This document shows, piece by piece, positions 1-4,736 of a stretch of DNA of 7,166 nt (the stretch's first letter is position 1; every line of letters starts with the position of its first letter). The DNA is from an uncultured Clostridia bacterium. Lineage in GTDB: Bacteria > Bacillota_A > Clostridia > Christensenellales > Aristaeellaceae. The notes beneath the pieces were generated by a model. That model searched no databases. It was not told the origin of the DNA and was given only the letters and a program-made list of their open reading frames with translations. The translations under genes were made by a program, and so were the position numbers. The stretch is taken from assembly GCA_947166205.1 (NCBI GenBank), contig CAMVDI010000092.1:1-7166 (forward strand), in the 5' to 3' direction.

Positions 1-28
1 TTTCCGCGTTGAATGTGTATTGTTTCAT
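1..28 (-). CDS. 5' end of an unidentified gene, third in the nrtR operon
   Basis: Only nine codons are inside the window, reading MKQYTFNAE, so the product cannot be identified from its own sequence. The start is supported by an AGGAG ribosome binding site seven bases upstream of the ATG on the minus strand. The gene begins 38 bp after the stop of the nicotinamidase-like gene, with no terminator between them, so it is probably co-transcribed with it and with nrtR. By context a nicotinate phosphoribosyltransferase (the next step after nicotinamidase) would fit, but this is a guess from pathway logic only. Confidence 0.6.
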
Positions 29-66
29 CCCTGTTCTCCTGCCTTTCCGAATGTTGTTTTGATGGA

Positions 67-603
67 TCAGATCACGTCAATCTGGCAGCTGCGCATGGTT
101 TCCAGCGCCGCCTCATGCTTTTCCGGGGTCACGCCCGCGCAGCACCCGGCGTTCACCGCGATCCGGGCTTCCGGGAAATGCGCTTTCAGCAGCAGCGCGT
201 TGGAGACCACGCAGATGTCCGTGCAAAGGCCCATGACCTCAATCCGCAGGCGGTCGTCCGCCTCCAGGCCCTCCCGGATCAGTTCCGGCAGGCGTACGCT
301 TCCGAAGGTGGGCTTCTCCAGCAGTACGCAGTCCCCCAGCGCTTCCGCGATTTGCGGGCGGATCCGCCATCCGTCCGTTCCCCGGATGCAGTGGGGCACC
401 GGGAGCTTCCTGCCCTCCGCGGTGTCCAGGTAATCCCCGCCGTGGGTGTCCAGCGTCGCGATAACCCGGTATCCTTCCCCGCGGCAGGCGCGGATCCTTT
501 CCGCCGCGGCGCCCGTGATGGCCTGCGCTTCCTTCGTTCCCAGCGCGCCGTCGATAAAGTCGTTCTGCATATCCACAACGATCAGGTATTTCTTCTCTCC
601 CAT
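67..603 (-). CDS. nicotinamidase-like cysteine hydrolase (isochorismatase superfamily)
   Basis: This 178-residue protein probably hydrolyses nicotinamide to nicotinate in the cytoplasm, feeding NAD salvage. It spans one isochorismatase-type domain with the family triad visible: Asp11 in VVDMQNDF, Lys97 in LLEKPTFG and Cys131 in GLCTDICV. Nicotinamidases bind a metal through one Asp and three His; here Asp52 and His54 (LDTHGGD) and His71 (VPHC) are present, but I see no clear counterpart of the middle His. The ATG at 603 was chosen because AAGGAGGAG lies just upstream and the Nudix gene ends 22 bp before it; a longer frame to 714 would overlap that gene. Location directly behind an NrtR-type regulator supports the nicotinamidase role. 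Related cysteine hydrolases act on other amides, so the substrate is inferred. Confidence 0.88.
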   Translation of the reverse strand: MGEKKYLIVVDMQNDFIDGALGTKEAQAITGAAAERIRACRGEGYRVIATLDTHGGDYLDTAEGRKLPVPHCIRGTDGWRIRPQIAEALGDCVLLEKPTFGSVRLPELIREGLEADDRLRIEVMGLCTDICVVSNALLLKAHFPEARIAVNAGCCAGVTPEKHEAALETMRSCQIDVI

Positions 604-625
604 TTTCTTCTCCTCCTTATGGTTT

Positions 626-1336
626 TTACAGATCAAACCGGTACATGACCGCGGGCCGCCCCCGCCCGCTTCTGCTGTCCGCCGCCGTCTGCCAGAGCCT
701 TCCGGTCTTTTCATACCGGGTCAGGATGGACCGGCGGAAATTGCTCCGGTCCAGCGATGTGTCCAGAACCGCTTCAAAAACCGTCTGCAGCTCGCTCAGG
801 GAAAACGCGGACAGGTTGTTGATAAACCGGAAACCGATGTCGGTATAGTCAATCTTCCCGCGCAGGCGCTGGATGCCCGTCTCGATGATCCGGCCGTGGT
901 CGAAGCCCAGATCGCTGCCGATCAGCGTCCCCCCGTCCGGTCCGGTCAGCCGAAGCCCCTCCGGGCCGAGGGAAACCACGAAGGGCTGCATCACGGTTTT
1001 CTTTTCCGCCAGCACCGCCTCCAGGCGCTGCTGCGTTACGATGACCAGGTACGCGATGGAAATCACGCGTCCCCGCGGGTCCCGGTTGACCTCGGAGAAG
1101 GAGTAGAGCTGCTCGATGTACGGATCCGGCACCGGCAGCATTTCCTTCAGCAGCTGCCGGACCGTCGTCTCGGCGTGCTCCTCCTGCCCCACAAGCCGCC
1201 CCGGCAGGGACATGCATCCTTCATACGGCGGCGCGGGGCGCCGGGAAAGCATCAGAACCAGCTTTCCGTCCCGGACTGTCAGGATCAGGATGTCCACCGT
1301 CACATACAGCTGATCCCGGTTCAATGACTCGTGCAT
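626..1336 (-). CDS. nrtR: NrtR-type transcriptional regulator (Nudix domain plus winged helix)
   Basis: This 236-residue protein has a Nudix-like domain (about residues 11-140) followed by a C-terminal winged-helix DNA-binding domain (about 165-236), ending in the wing-like GRGRPAVMYRF. This is the architecture of NrtR, which represses NAD synthesis genes and responds to ADP-ribose or related nucleotides. The Nudix box region (residues 46-67) is degenerate: it reads VRQLLKEM where active hydrolases have REXXEE, as expected of a sensor rather than an enzyme. The ATG at 1336 has AAAGGAG nine bases upstream; the frame stays open to 1402 but would run through the promoter. It is first in an operon with the nicotinamidase-like gene and diverges from nadD, so autoregulation and control of both sides are likely. 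The assignment rests on domain order and neighbours. Confidence 0.88.
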   Translation of the reverse strand: MHESLNRDQLYVTVDILILTVRDGKLVLMLSRRPAPPYEGCMSLPGRLVGQEEHAETTVRQLLKEMLPVPDPYIEQLYSFSEVNRDPRGRVISIAYLVIVTQQRLEAVLAEKKTVMQPFVVSLGPEGLRLTGPDGGTLIGSDLGFDHGRIIETGIQRLRGKIDYTDIGFRFINNLSAFSLSELQTVFEAVLDTSLDRSNFRRSILTRYEKTGRLWQTAADSRSGRGRPAVMYRFDL

Positions 1337-1354
1337 GGGCCTCAACTCCTTTTG

Positions 1355-1371
1355 TGTCGCTTTGACCATAA
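1355..1371. promoter_or_regulatory. candidate NrtR operator, copy 1
   Basis: The plus-strand sequence TGTCGCTTTGACCATAA recurs 56 bp away with one mismatch. This copy lies over the predicted +1 (about 1367) of the leftward nrtR promoter and upstream of the nrtR ribosome binding site, where a repressor would block transcription. It contains a small imperfect dyad, GTC-N5-GAC. That NrtR binds it is inferred from position and repetition. Confidence 0.55.
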
Positions 1372-1373
1372 TC

Positions 1374-1402
1374 ATCATAATTGATATTTTCGCGTTTGTC
1401 AA
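1374..1402 (-). promoter_or_regulatory. promoter for nrtR operon
   Basis: On the minus strand a perfect -35 TTGACA (1402-1397) is followed after 17 bp by TATGAT (1379-1374), five of six matches to the -10 consensus. Transcription would start near 1367, about 30 bases before the nrtR start codon. The strength of the match suggests an active housekeeping promoter that needs repression. Confidence 0.8.
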
Positions 1403-1409
1403 CTATTTT
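1381..1409 (+). promoter_or_regulatory. candidate divergent promoter for nadD
   Basis: On the plus strand TTGATA (1381-1386) is separated by 17 bp from TATTTT (1404-1409). The predicted start, near 1416, falls inside operator copy 2. The two boxes are interleaved with those of the leftward promoter, so polymerase could not occupy both at once. The -10 is only a four-of-six match, so this is less certain than the nrtR promoter. Confidence 0.45.
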
Positions 1410-1410
1410 T

Positions 1411-1427
1411 TGTCGTTTTGACCATAA
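1411..1427. promoter_or_regulatory. candidate NrtR operator, copy 2
   Basis: TGTCGTTTTGACCATAA matches copy 1 at 16 of 17 positions, in the same orientation. It overlaps the predicted start point of the rightward nadD promoter and lies just upstream of the -35 of the leftward one. A protein bound here could repress nadD directly or cooperate with one bound at copy 1. Confidence 0.55.
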
Positions 1428-1458
1428 AAATTTTCAATCGAAGGAAGGCGCCTGTTTC

Positions 1459-1475
1459 CGGCCGGAAGCCGGCCG
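1459..1475. other. GC-rich hairpin in the nadD leader
   Basis: CGGCCGG and CCGGCCG form a perfect 7-bp stem around the loop AAG. It is followed by a C-rich stretch and only four T residues, so it is a poor terminator. If transcription starts near 1416 it lies in the nadD leader RNA; its role is unknown. Confidence 0.4.
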
Positions 1476-1500
1476 CCCCCTTTTCTCCCCGGAAGGGTTG

Positions 1501-1509
1501 TGATAAAAT
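1501..1509 (+). promoter_or_regulatory. possible second nadD promoter (extended -10)
   Basis: TGATAAAAT fits the extended -10 pattern TGnTAtAAT with one mismatch, 53 bases before the nadD start. The matching -35 position (1481-1486, TTTTCT) is poor, so it would depend on the TG extension. It may be a secondary start outside the direct reach of the operators. Confidence 0.3.
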
Positions 1510-1561
1510 CACCACGCAGTCCGTTATTTCTGAATCGCCCTGTGCGGCAGGAGGTATTCCC

Positions 1562-2158
1562 ATGATCCTTGCTTTTTTCGGAGCCTTCAACCCACCGACG
1601 GCCGCCCATCTGCAGCTTGCCCGGTTCGCGCTGGAAGCCACGGGGGCGGACAAGGTGATCTTTGTTCCCTCCCGCTCCGCCTATATCCGCGGCGAGCAGG
1701 GAAAGGATTTTGCCTACAGCAATGAACAGCGCCTGGCCATGCTCCGGGAAGCGGCAAAAACCAGGCCCTGGATGGAGGTCACCGACTGGGAGACGCGGCA
1801 GGACCGGCAGCCCAGGACCTACGAGACGCTTTGCCATCTGCGGGAAACCGGCTCCGCGCCTTCGCTGCTCATGGGGTCGGACAAGCTGGCGGAGCTGGAA
1901 CACGCCTGGCTCCATGTGGAGGAGATCGCCCGGGAATTCGGCATCGTCTGCCTGACCCGCGGCAGCGATCAGTGCCACAGCATGATCCGGGAAAGCGCCT
2001 TCCTTTCTTCCCTGGCGCCTTTTATCCGCGTCCTGGAAACGCCGGAACAGACCCGCGCCGTATCCTCCACCCTGGTCCGCCGGAAGATCCGGGAGATCCG
2101 TGCTCTCCGGGAAGAACTGAACGATCTCGTTCCCCCGGAGATTCTCCCCCTTCTCTGA
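1562..2158 (+). CDS. nadD: nicotinate-nucleotide adenylyltransferase (NadD type)
   Basis: This 198-residue protein is predicted to transfer AMP from ATP to nicotinate mononucleotide, giving deaminated NAD, in the cytoplasm. It shows the nucleotidyltransferase signature GAFNPPTAAH at residues 7-16, whose last His sits where HxGH-type enzymes bind ATP phosphates. It also has LMGSDKLAELEHAW at 103-116, resembling the substrate-binding segment of NadD, and SSTLVRRKI at 168-176, the family's ISSTxxR motif. Length is normal for NadD. The ATG is preceded by AGGAGGT with a six-base spacer, and the family motif begins seven residues in, so longer versions starting near 1418 are unlikely. It diverges from nrtR and probably shares its control. 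FNPPT variants occur among NadD-like proteins of Clostridia; a genome may carry a second, canonical NadD. Confidence 0.85.
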   Translation: MILAFFGAFNPPTAAHLQLARFALEATGADKVIFVPSRSAYIRGEQGKDFAYSNEQRLAMLREAAKTRPWMEVTDWETRQDRQPRTYETLCHLRETGSAPSLLMGSDKLAELEHAWLHVEEIAREFGIVCLTRGSDQCHSMIRESAFLSSLAPFIRVLETPEQTRAVSSTLVRRKIREIRALREELNDLVPPEILPLL

Positions 2159-2314
2159 CCCCGTCACCCTGTCTCCTACGCGTTCAGCGAAGTATAGATC
2201 TTTACCGTCATATCCGGGAACTCTGTTTCTGTTTCAGAAAGCAGTTCATTTCTCCGCAGCTCAGAAACATGGCGCGCTGCCCGCAGGGCGGCGCAAGATG
2301 CCGCGCCCAAGGCG

Positions 2315-2360
2315 AAAAAAACGGCGGCGGCCCGCCTTTTCAGGCAGGCCGCCGCCGTTT
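2315..2360 (-). terminator. intrinsic terminator of the substrate-binding protein transcript
   Basis: Arms at 2319-2332 and 2347-2360 form a perfect 14-bp stem, and GCCT/AGGC can extend it inside after one mismatch. On the minus strand the stem ends in seven T residues (plus-strand A-run 2315-2321), a textbook intrinsic terminator for leftward transcription. On the plus strand it is followed only by TTTAATAT, so it may also weakly end nadD transcripts. It lies about 250 bp past the binding-protein stop, farther than usual. Confidence 0.85.
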
Positions 2361-2406
2361 AATATCGGATCAGCGTCCCTTTGCAGCCTCGGGCCTCTCC
2401 CTGGCC

Positions 2407-2478
2407 TTATTCCGCATTCAGTTCCTTCCAGGCCTTCTGCAGGCTTTCGAAGATGGACAGATGCTGGGGCTCGATCCG
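2407..2478 (-). pseudogene. possible 3' fossil of a displaced gene
   Basis: On the minus strand, 23 codons read RIEPQHLSIFESLQKAWKEL then NAE before a TAA. This looks like an amphipathic C-terminal helix of a real protein. It begins right after an in-frame TAA (2481-2479), has no start codon, and sits just upstream of the strong terminator. One explanation is that it is the tail of an earlier gene left beside its own terminator when the transporter gene arrived. It is short enough to be chance, and I do not recognise the family. Confidence 0.25.
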
Positions 2479-2490
2479 TTACAGATCGAG
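2470..2490. repeat. perfect 7-bp inverted repeat
   Basis: CTCGATC and GATCGAG flank the 7-base loop CGTTACA. It lies at the upstream edge of the possible gene fossil and includes its in-frame stop. There is no T-run on either side, and it does not fit a tRNA arm. Confidence 0.4.
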
Positions 2491-2522
2491 GGCCTTGCAT
2501 GCGGCTCTTTGCGGAGAAAGAT

Positions 2523-2553
2523 GTCCGCCCCCGGGGCGCCCGTCCGGCTTCGC
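2523..2553. repeat. 31-bp GC-rich direct repeat, copy 1
   Basis: This copy is identical over 31 bp to 2579-2609. Similarity continues imperfectly on the right through GATCAC (2560-2565 against 2614-2619, with a 2-bp length difference). The repeat is rich in CCCCCGGGGC-like blocks that can fold on themselves. Confidence 0.85.
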
Positions 2554-2578
2554 CGCGGGGATCACTCCCCTGCCGCCG

Positions 2579-2609
2579 GTCCGCCCCCGGGGCGCCCGTC
2601 CGGCTTCGC
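2579..2609. repeat. 31-bp GC-rich direct repeat, copy 2
   Basis: The second copy ends one base from the stop codon of the substrate-binding protein gene. Its extension (GATCAC, 2614-2619) covers that protein's last two codons, Val-Ile. The arrangement suggests a local tandem duplication that began at the 3' end of the gene. Confidence 0.85.
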
Positions 2610-2610
2610 G

Positions 2611-3441
2611 TCAGATCACGCCGCCTTCCACCACCAGGGCGTCCGCGTCTGCATTCTCGCCGTAGGTTTCGCGCAGGGTGGATTCATAGTCCGCATGGAA
2701 GAAGTTTTCCTCGCCGAGCTTCACGATCTCCTCGTTGATCCAGGCCAGCAGTGTTTCGTTGCCCTTGGACACGGCGGGATTGATGGTGTCCAGGCTGCCC
2801 AGGGATTCAATGCCCACGGTGAATCCGGGGTTTTCAATGGCCCAGGCCAGCACCTCGGTGTTGTCGGTGGAGAGGGCGTCTCCCCGGCCGTCCAGCAGGG
2901 CGATATACGCTTCGGTGTAGCTGTCATACTTGGCCAGCTTCACTTCGGGATAATTCTGTTCGAAGAAGGTCTCTGCGGTGGTTCCCTTGGAGACGATCAG
3001 GGTTTTGCCCTTCAGCTGTTCCGCGTCGGTGATGAGCGCGCCGTCCGGGCTGACCACGCCCAGCGCCACCTTCATGTAGGGCAGGGCAAAATCCACCTGG
3101 GTCGCGCGCTCCTCCGTATAGGTGAAGTTCGCCAGAACGATGTCCACCTTGAAGGACTGCAGGAATTCGATGCGGTTGGGCGCGTCCAGGGAAACGGGCA
3201 CCAGCTCCACGCCCAGGTCTTCCGCCAGCCGCCGGGCCAGATATACGTCATAGCCCTGATACTCGCCGTTCTCGTCGATGTATCCGAAGGGCTTCTTGTC
3301 GGAGAAAAGCCCCACCACCAGCTTGCCGCTGGCCTTGATCTCATCCAGGGTGCGGAAGCCTTCCGCCGAGGCGGAAACAGTCAGGGAGAAAACGAGGGCC
3401 AGAGCCAGGGCCAGAGCAAAAATCCTGTTCAGCTTCTTCAT
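2611..3441 (-). CDS. polar amino-acid ABC transporter substrate-binding protein (family 3)
   Basis: This 276-residue protein should capture an amino acid outside the membrane for the importer encoded upstream. Residues 1-26 are a signal peptide (MKK, then a Leu/Ala-rich core) with a type I cleavage site at ASA-EG. The mature part is a normal-length family 3 domain: LVVGLFSDKKPFGY near 41-54, Arg90 in APNRIEF at the place that usually grips the ligand carboxylate, ANFTYTEERATQVDF at 104-118, and Asp193 in STDNTEV, a usual amino-group contact. There is no cysteine anywhere, hence no lipobox. The ATG at 3441 has AGGAAGG upstream and starts the signal peptide; the frame to 3486 only adds charged residues. 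It has its own promoter and a long leader. The pattern resembles the PEB1 type for acidic amino acids, but the leader peptide hints at cystine or another sulfur amino acid, so specificity is open. Confidence 0.9.
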   Translation of the reverse strand: MKKLNRIFALALALALVFSLTVSASAEGFRTLDEIKASGKLVVGLFSDKKPFGYIDENGEYQGYDVYLARRLAEDLGVELVPVSLDAPNRIEFLQSFKVDIVLANFTYTEERATQVDFALPYMKVALGVVSPDGALITDAEQLKGKTLIVSKGTTAETFFEQNYPEVKLAKYDSYTEAYIALLDGRGDALSTDNTEVLAWAIENPGFTVGIESLGSLDTINPAVSKGNETLLAWINEEIVKLGEENFFHADYESTLRETYGENADADALVVEGGVI

Positions 3442-3593
3442 GGAGATATACCTTCCTTTCTTTTTCATCAAATCATCATGGTTCACAAATCATCACGGCT
3501 TCGGATGTTTTTTCCCGGTTCCATCGGATGGGAAACATCGGTCCGTGGCGCAACTTGTATGCAGCATCTTCGATCTTCCTTTCAGCGTAACAG

Positions 3594-3623
3594 AAAAAGA
3601 GCCGGACGCGTGAAGTCCGGCTC
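3594..3623 (-). terminator. intrinsic terminator in the binding-protein leader (candidate attenuator)
   Basis: GAGCCGGAC and GTCCGGCTC form a perfect 9-bp stem around a 7-base loop. On the minus strand the stem is followed by TTTTT. It lies downstream of the ATPase gene and of the Met/Cys leader ORF, and 152 bp before the binding-protein start. The RNA segment CGGCUC inside the leader ORF (3697-3692) can pair with the 5' arm, extended by a U-G wobble at each end, which would break the stem. It could also simply end the upstream permease-ATPase transcript. Confidence 0.8.
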
Positions 3624-3654
3624 CTGGGAAAGCATCAGCCGCTCCGATGCGGAG

Positions 3655-3732
3655 TCACCGCAAACAGAGCTCCCGGCGAGACGGACGCACAGAGCCGATC
3701 ATACAACAACACATCATCATCTGCCGCTTCAT
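3655..3732 (-). CDS. leader peptide with consecutive Met and Cys codons
   Basis: The 25-codon ORF begins MKRQMMMCCCMIGSVRPSRR and ends ELCLR before TGA. AGGAG lies nine bases before the ATG, a normal spacing. Residues 5-7 are three ATG codons and 8-10 three TGT codons (3711-3703), with a fourth Cys codon near the end. It sits between a strong promoter and an intrinsic terminator, upstream of an amino-acid transporter gene, and its stop lies 31 bases before the terminator stem. This is the arrangement of a classical attenuation leader such as trpL or hisL, in which ribosomes stall when the charged tRNA is scarce. The codon runs come from simple trinucleotide repeats, so chance cannot be excluded. 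An overlapping 68-codon frame (3635-3841) has a poorer ribosome site. Confidence 0.6.
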   Translation of the reverse strand: MKRQMMMCCCMIGSVRPSRRELCLR

Positions 3733-3746
3733 GCTCTCCGTCTCCT

Positions 3747-3822
3747 TTCTCCTTCAGGATTTCTTCACCCTCAGGATTTCTCTCTGTCAGGATGTCCTTC
3801 CGGATATCTTCCCCGTCAGGTC
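3747..3822 (-). repeat. array of degenerate 16-17-bp direct repeats in the leader RNA
   Basis: On the minus strand, units near GAAATCCTGAAGGAGAA recur back to back: 3747-3763 and 3764-3780 (17 bp each), 3781-3796 (16 bp), and shorter divergent copies at 3797-3808 and 3809-3822. The core ATCCTGA is kept in the first three. Unit lengths are not multiples of three, so this is not protein repetition. The last unit runs into the ribosome binding site of the leader ORF. Confidence 0.6.
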
Positions 3823-3878
3823 TTTCTCCCCGCCGGATCATCCGGTTCTTTCGCCCACCAACTTACTGGGTTATTCGG

Positions 3879-3907
3879 ATGATATTCCAAACCGCTCCGG
3901 TTGTCAA
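3879..3907 (-). promoter_or_regulatory. promoter for leader peptide and substrate-binding protein
   Basis: On the minus strand TTGACA (3907-3902) is followed after 17 bp by TATCAT (3884-3879): a perfect -35 and a five-of-six -10. The -35 covers the stop codon of the ATPase gene. Transcription would begin near 3872, giving a leader of about 430 bases before the binding-protein start codon. Confidence 0.8.
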
Positions 3908-4719
3908 TCCCCGGAATTGTTTTTTGGTTGTACACCCGCGTCTTCCGCGCTTTCCTCCCCGGCCGCCTTCTCCCGCTTGGAGGAGTACGTAAAGCTTTGC
4001 AGGAAGCGCCTCGCCCTTTCCGTCGCGGGGGCGTGGAAAAACTGCTCCGGGGTTCCCTCTTCAAGAACGGCACCGTCCTCCAGAAACAGCACCCGGTCCG
4101 CGACGGCCTCGGCGAAACGCATTTCATGGGTCACGATGGCCATGGTCATGCCGCCCCGGGCCAGGTCGATCACGACGTTCAGCACCTCGCTGACCATCTC
4201 CGGGTCCAGGGCCGCGGTGATTTCATCCAGCAGCAGGATCTCCGGATGCATCATCATGGCCCGCACCAGGGCCACGCGCTGCTTCTGTCCGCCGGACAGG
4301 GTGCGGGGAAAAACCTGCGCCTTTTCCTTCAGGCCCACCCTCTCCAGCATGCCCAGCGCTTCCTGTTCCGCCTCCTGCCTTGGCCTGCCCAGGGCTTTGG
4401 TGGGGCCCAGCAGCAGGTTGTCCATGACCTTCATATGCGGAAACAGGTCGTAGCTCTGAAAGACCATGCCGATTTTCTGGCGCACCAGATGCAGATCCTT
4501 CACCCGGCCCGAAATCTTCTCATCCCTCAGCCAGATCTCGCCGCTGTCGATGGGCTCCAGCCCGTTGATGCAGCGCAGCAGCGTGCTCTTTCCGCATCCG
4601 CTGGGCCCGACGATCACCACGACCTCGCCTTCCCGGATCTCCAGTGAAACGCCCCGGAGCACGCCGGTGCCGTCGAATGACTTATGAATATCCCTGACCC
4701 GAAGGATCGTATCAGACAT
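3904..4719 (-). CDS. polar amino-acid ABC transporter ATP-binding protein
   Basis: This 271-residue cytoplasmic ATPase powers the importer formed with the two permeases. All nucleotide-binding motifs are present: Walker A GPSGCGKST (38-46), Q-loop Gln88 in VFQSYDLFPH, signature LSGGQKQR (141-148), Walker B ILLLDE (161-166), D-loop ALDPE (170-174) and switch His198 in THEM. After Walker B the sequence is ITAALDPE, where this family nearly always has PTSALDPE. About 25 residues past the usual end form a charged tail (SSKREKAAGEESAEDAG...), longer than typical GlnQ/HisP proteins. The ATG at 4719 follows the permease stop by 17 bp and has AGGTG six bases upstream; an in-frame GTG at 4740 is less likely. 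Its stop codon lies within the next promoter. Confidence 0.92.
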   Translation of the reverse strand: MSDTILRVRDIHKSFDGTGVLRGVSLEIREGEVVVIVGPSGCGKSTLLRCINGLEPIDSGEIWLRDEKISGRVKDLHLVRQKIGMVFQSYDLFPHMKVMDNLLLGPTKALGRPRQEAEQEALGMLERVGLKEKAQVFPRTLSGGQKQRVALVRAMMMHPEILLLDEITAALDPEMVSEVLNVVIDLARGGMTMAIVTHEMRFAEAVADRVLFLEDGAVLEEGTPEQFFHAPATERARRFLQSFTYSSKREKAAGEESAEDAGVQPKNNSGD

Positions 4720-4736
4720 CTCTTTCACCTGTCCTT

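Larger units (their letters stand above)
2159..2610. other. intergenic region without a convincing gene
   Basis: This stretch separates the end of nadD from the end of the substrate-binding protein gene, which converges on it. I see no start codon with a ribosome binding site leading into a credible protein. Two hairpins lie near nadD. One at 2226-2240 (TTTCTG-TTT-CAGAAA, followed by a T-rich run) may be a weak nadD terminator. The other, at 2274-2294, is GC-rich with no T-run. The rest is a strong leftward terminator, a possible gene fossil and a GC-rich direct repeat, listed separately. Confidence 0.6.

Noticed and set aside
13..648. Plus-strand open frame antisense to the nicotinamidase-like gene
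   Set aside because: The minus-strand frame carries the complete catalytic triad and a ribosome site; the plus frame is Arg/Pro-rich with no motif.
2179..2358. Minus-strand open frame with a hydrophobic stretch followed by a charged tail ending TVKIYTSLNA
   Set aside because: It looks protein-like but has no start codon at its beginning and runs through the strong terminator hairpin. Only an internal ATG near the end is available.
2470..2490. tRNA anticodon-arm-like 7-bp stem with 7-base loop
   Set aside because: The loop lacks the conserved T before the anticodon on either strand, and no acceptor or T arm surrounds it.
2523..2609. CRISPR-like pair of 31-bp repeats with a 25-bp spacer
   Set aside because: There are only two copies, similarity extends into the spacer, and no cas gene is nearby. 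A local duplication explains it better.
3635..3841. 68-codon minus-strand frame (MIRRGERPDGED...) overlapping the leader peptide
   Set aside because: It lacks a good ribosome site. Its acidic repeats come from the nucleotide repeat array, whose spacing is not a multiple of three. Kept only as the less likely reading.
3733..3872. T-box or other known riboswitch in the long leader
   Set aside because: I found no T-box consensus (AGGGUGGNACCGCG) and no recognisable SAM riboswitch core. The only AGGGTG match lies in the repeat array.
1831..3882. Very long plus-strand open frame of 683 codons
   Set aside because: It runs antisense through the substrate-binding protein gene and across terminators and repeats. 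It has low-complexity composition and no domain; it is a GC-rich shadow frame.
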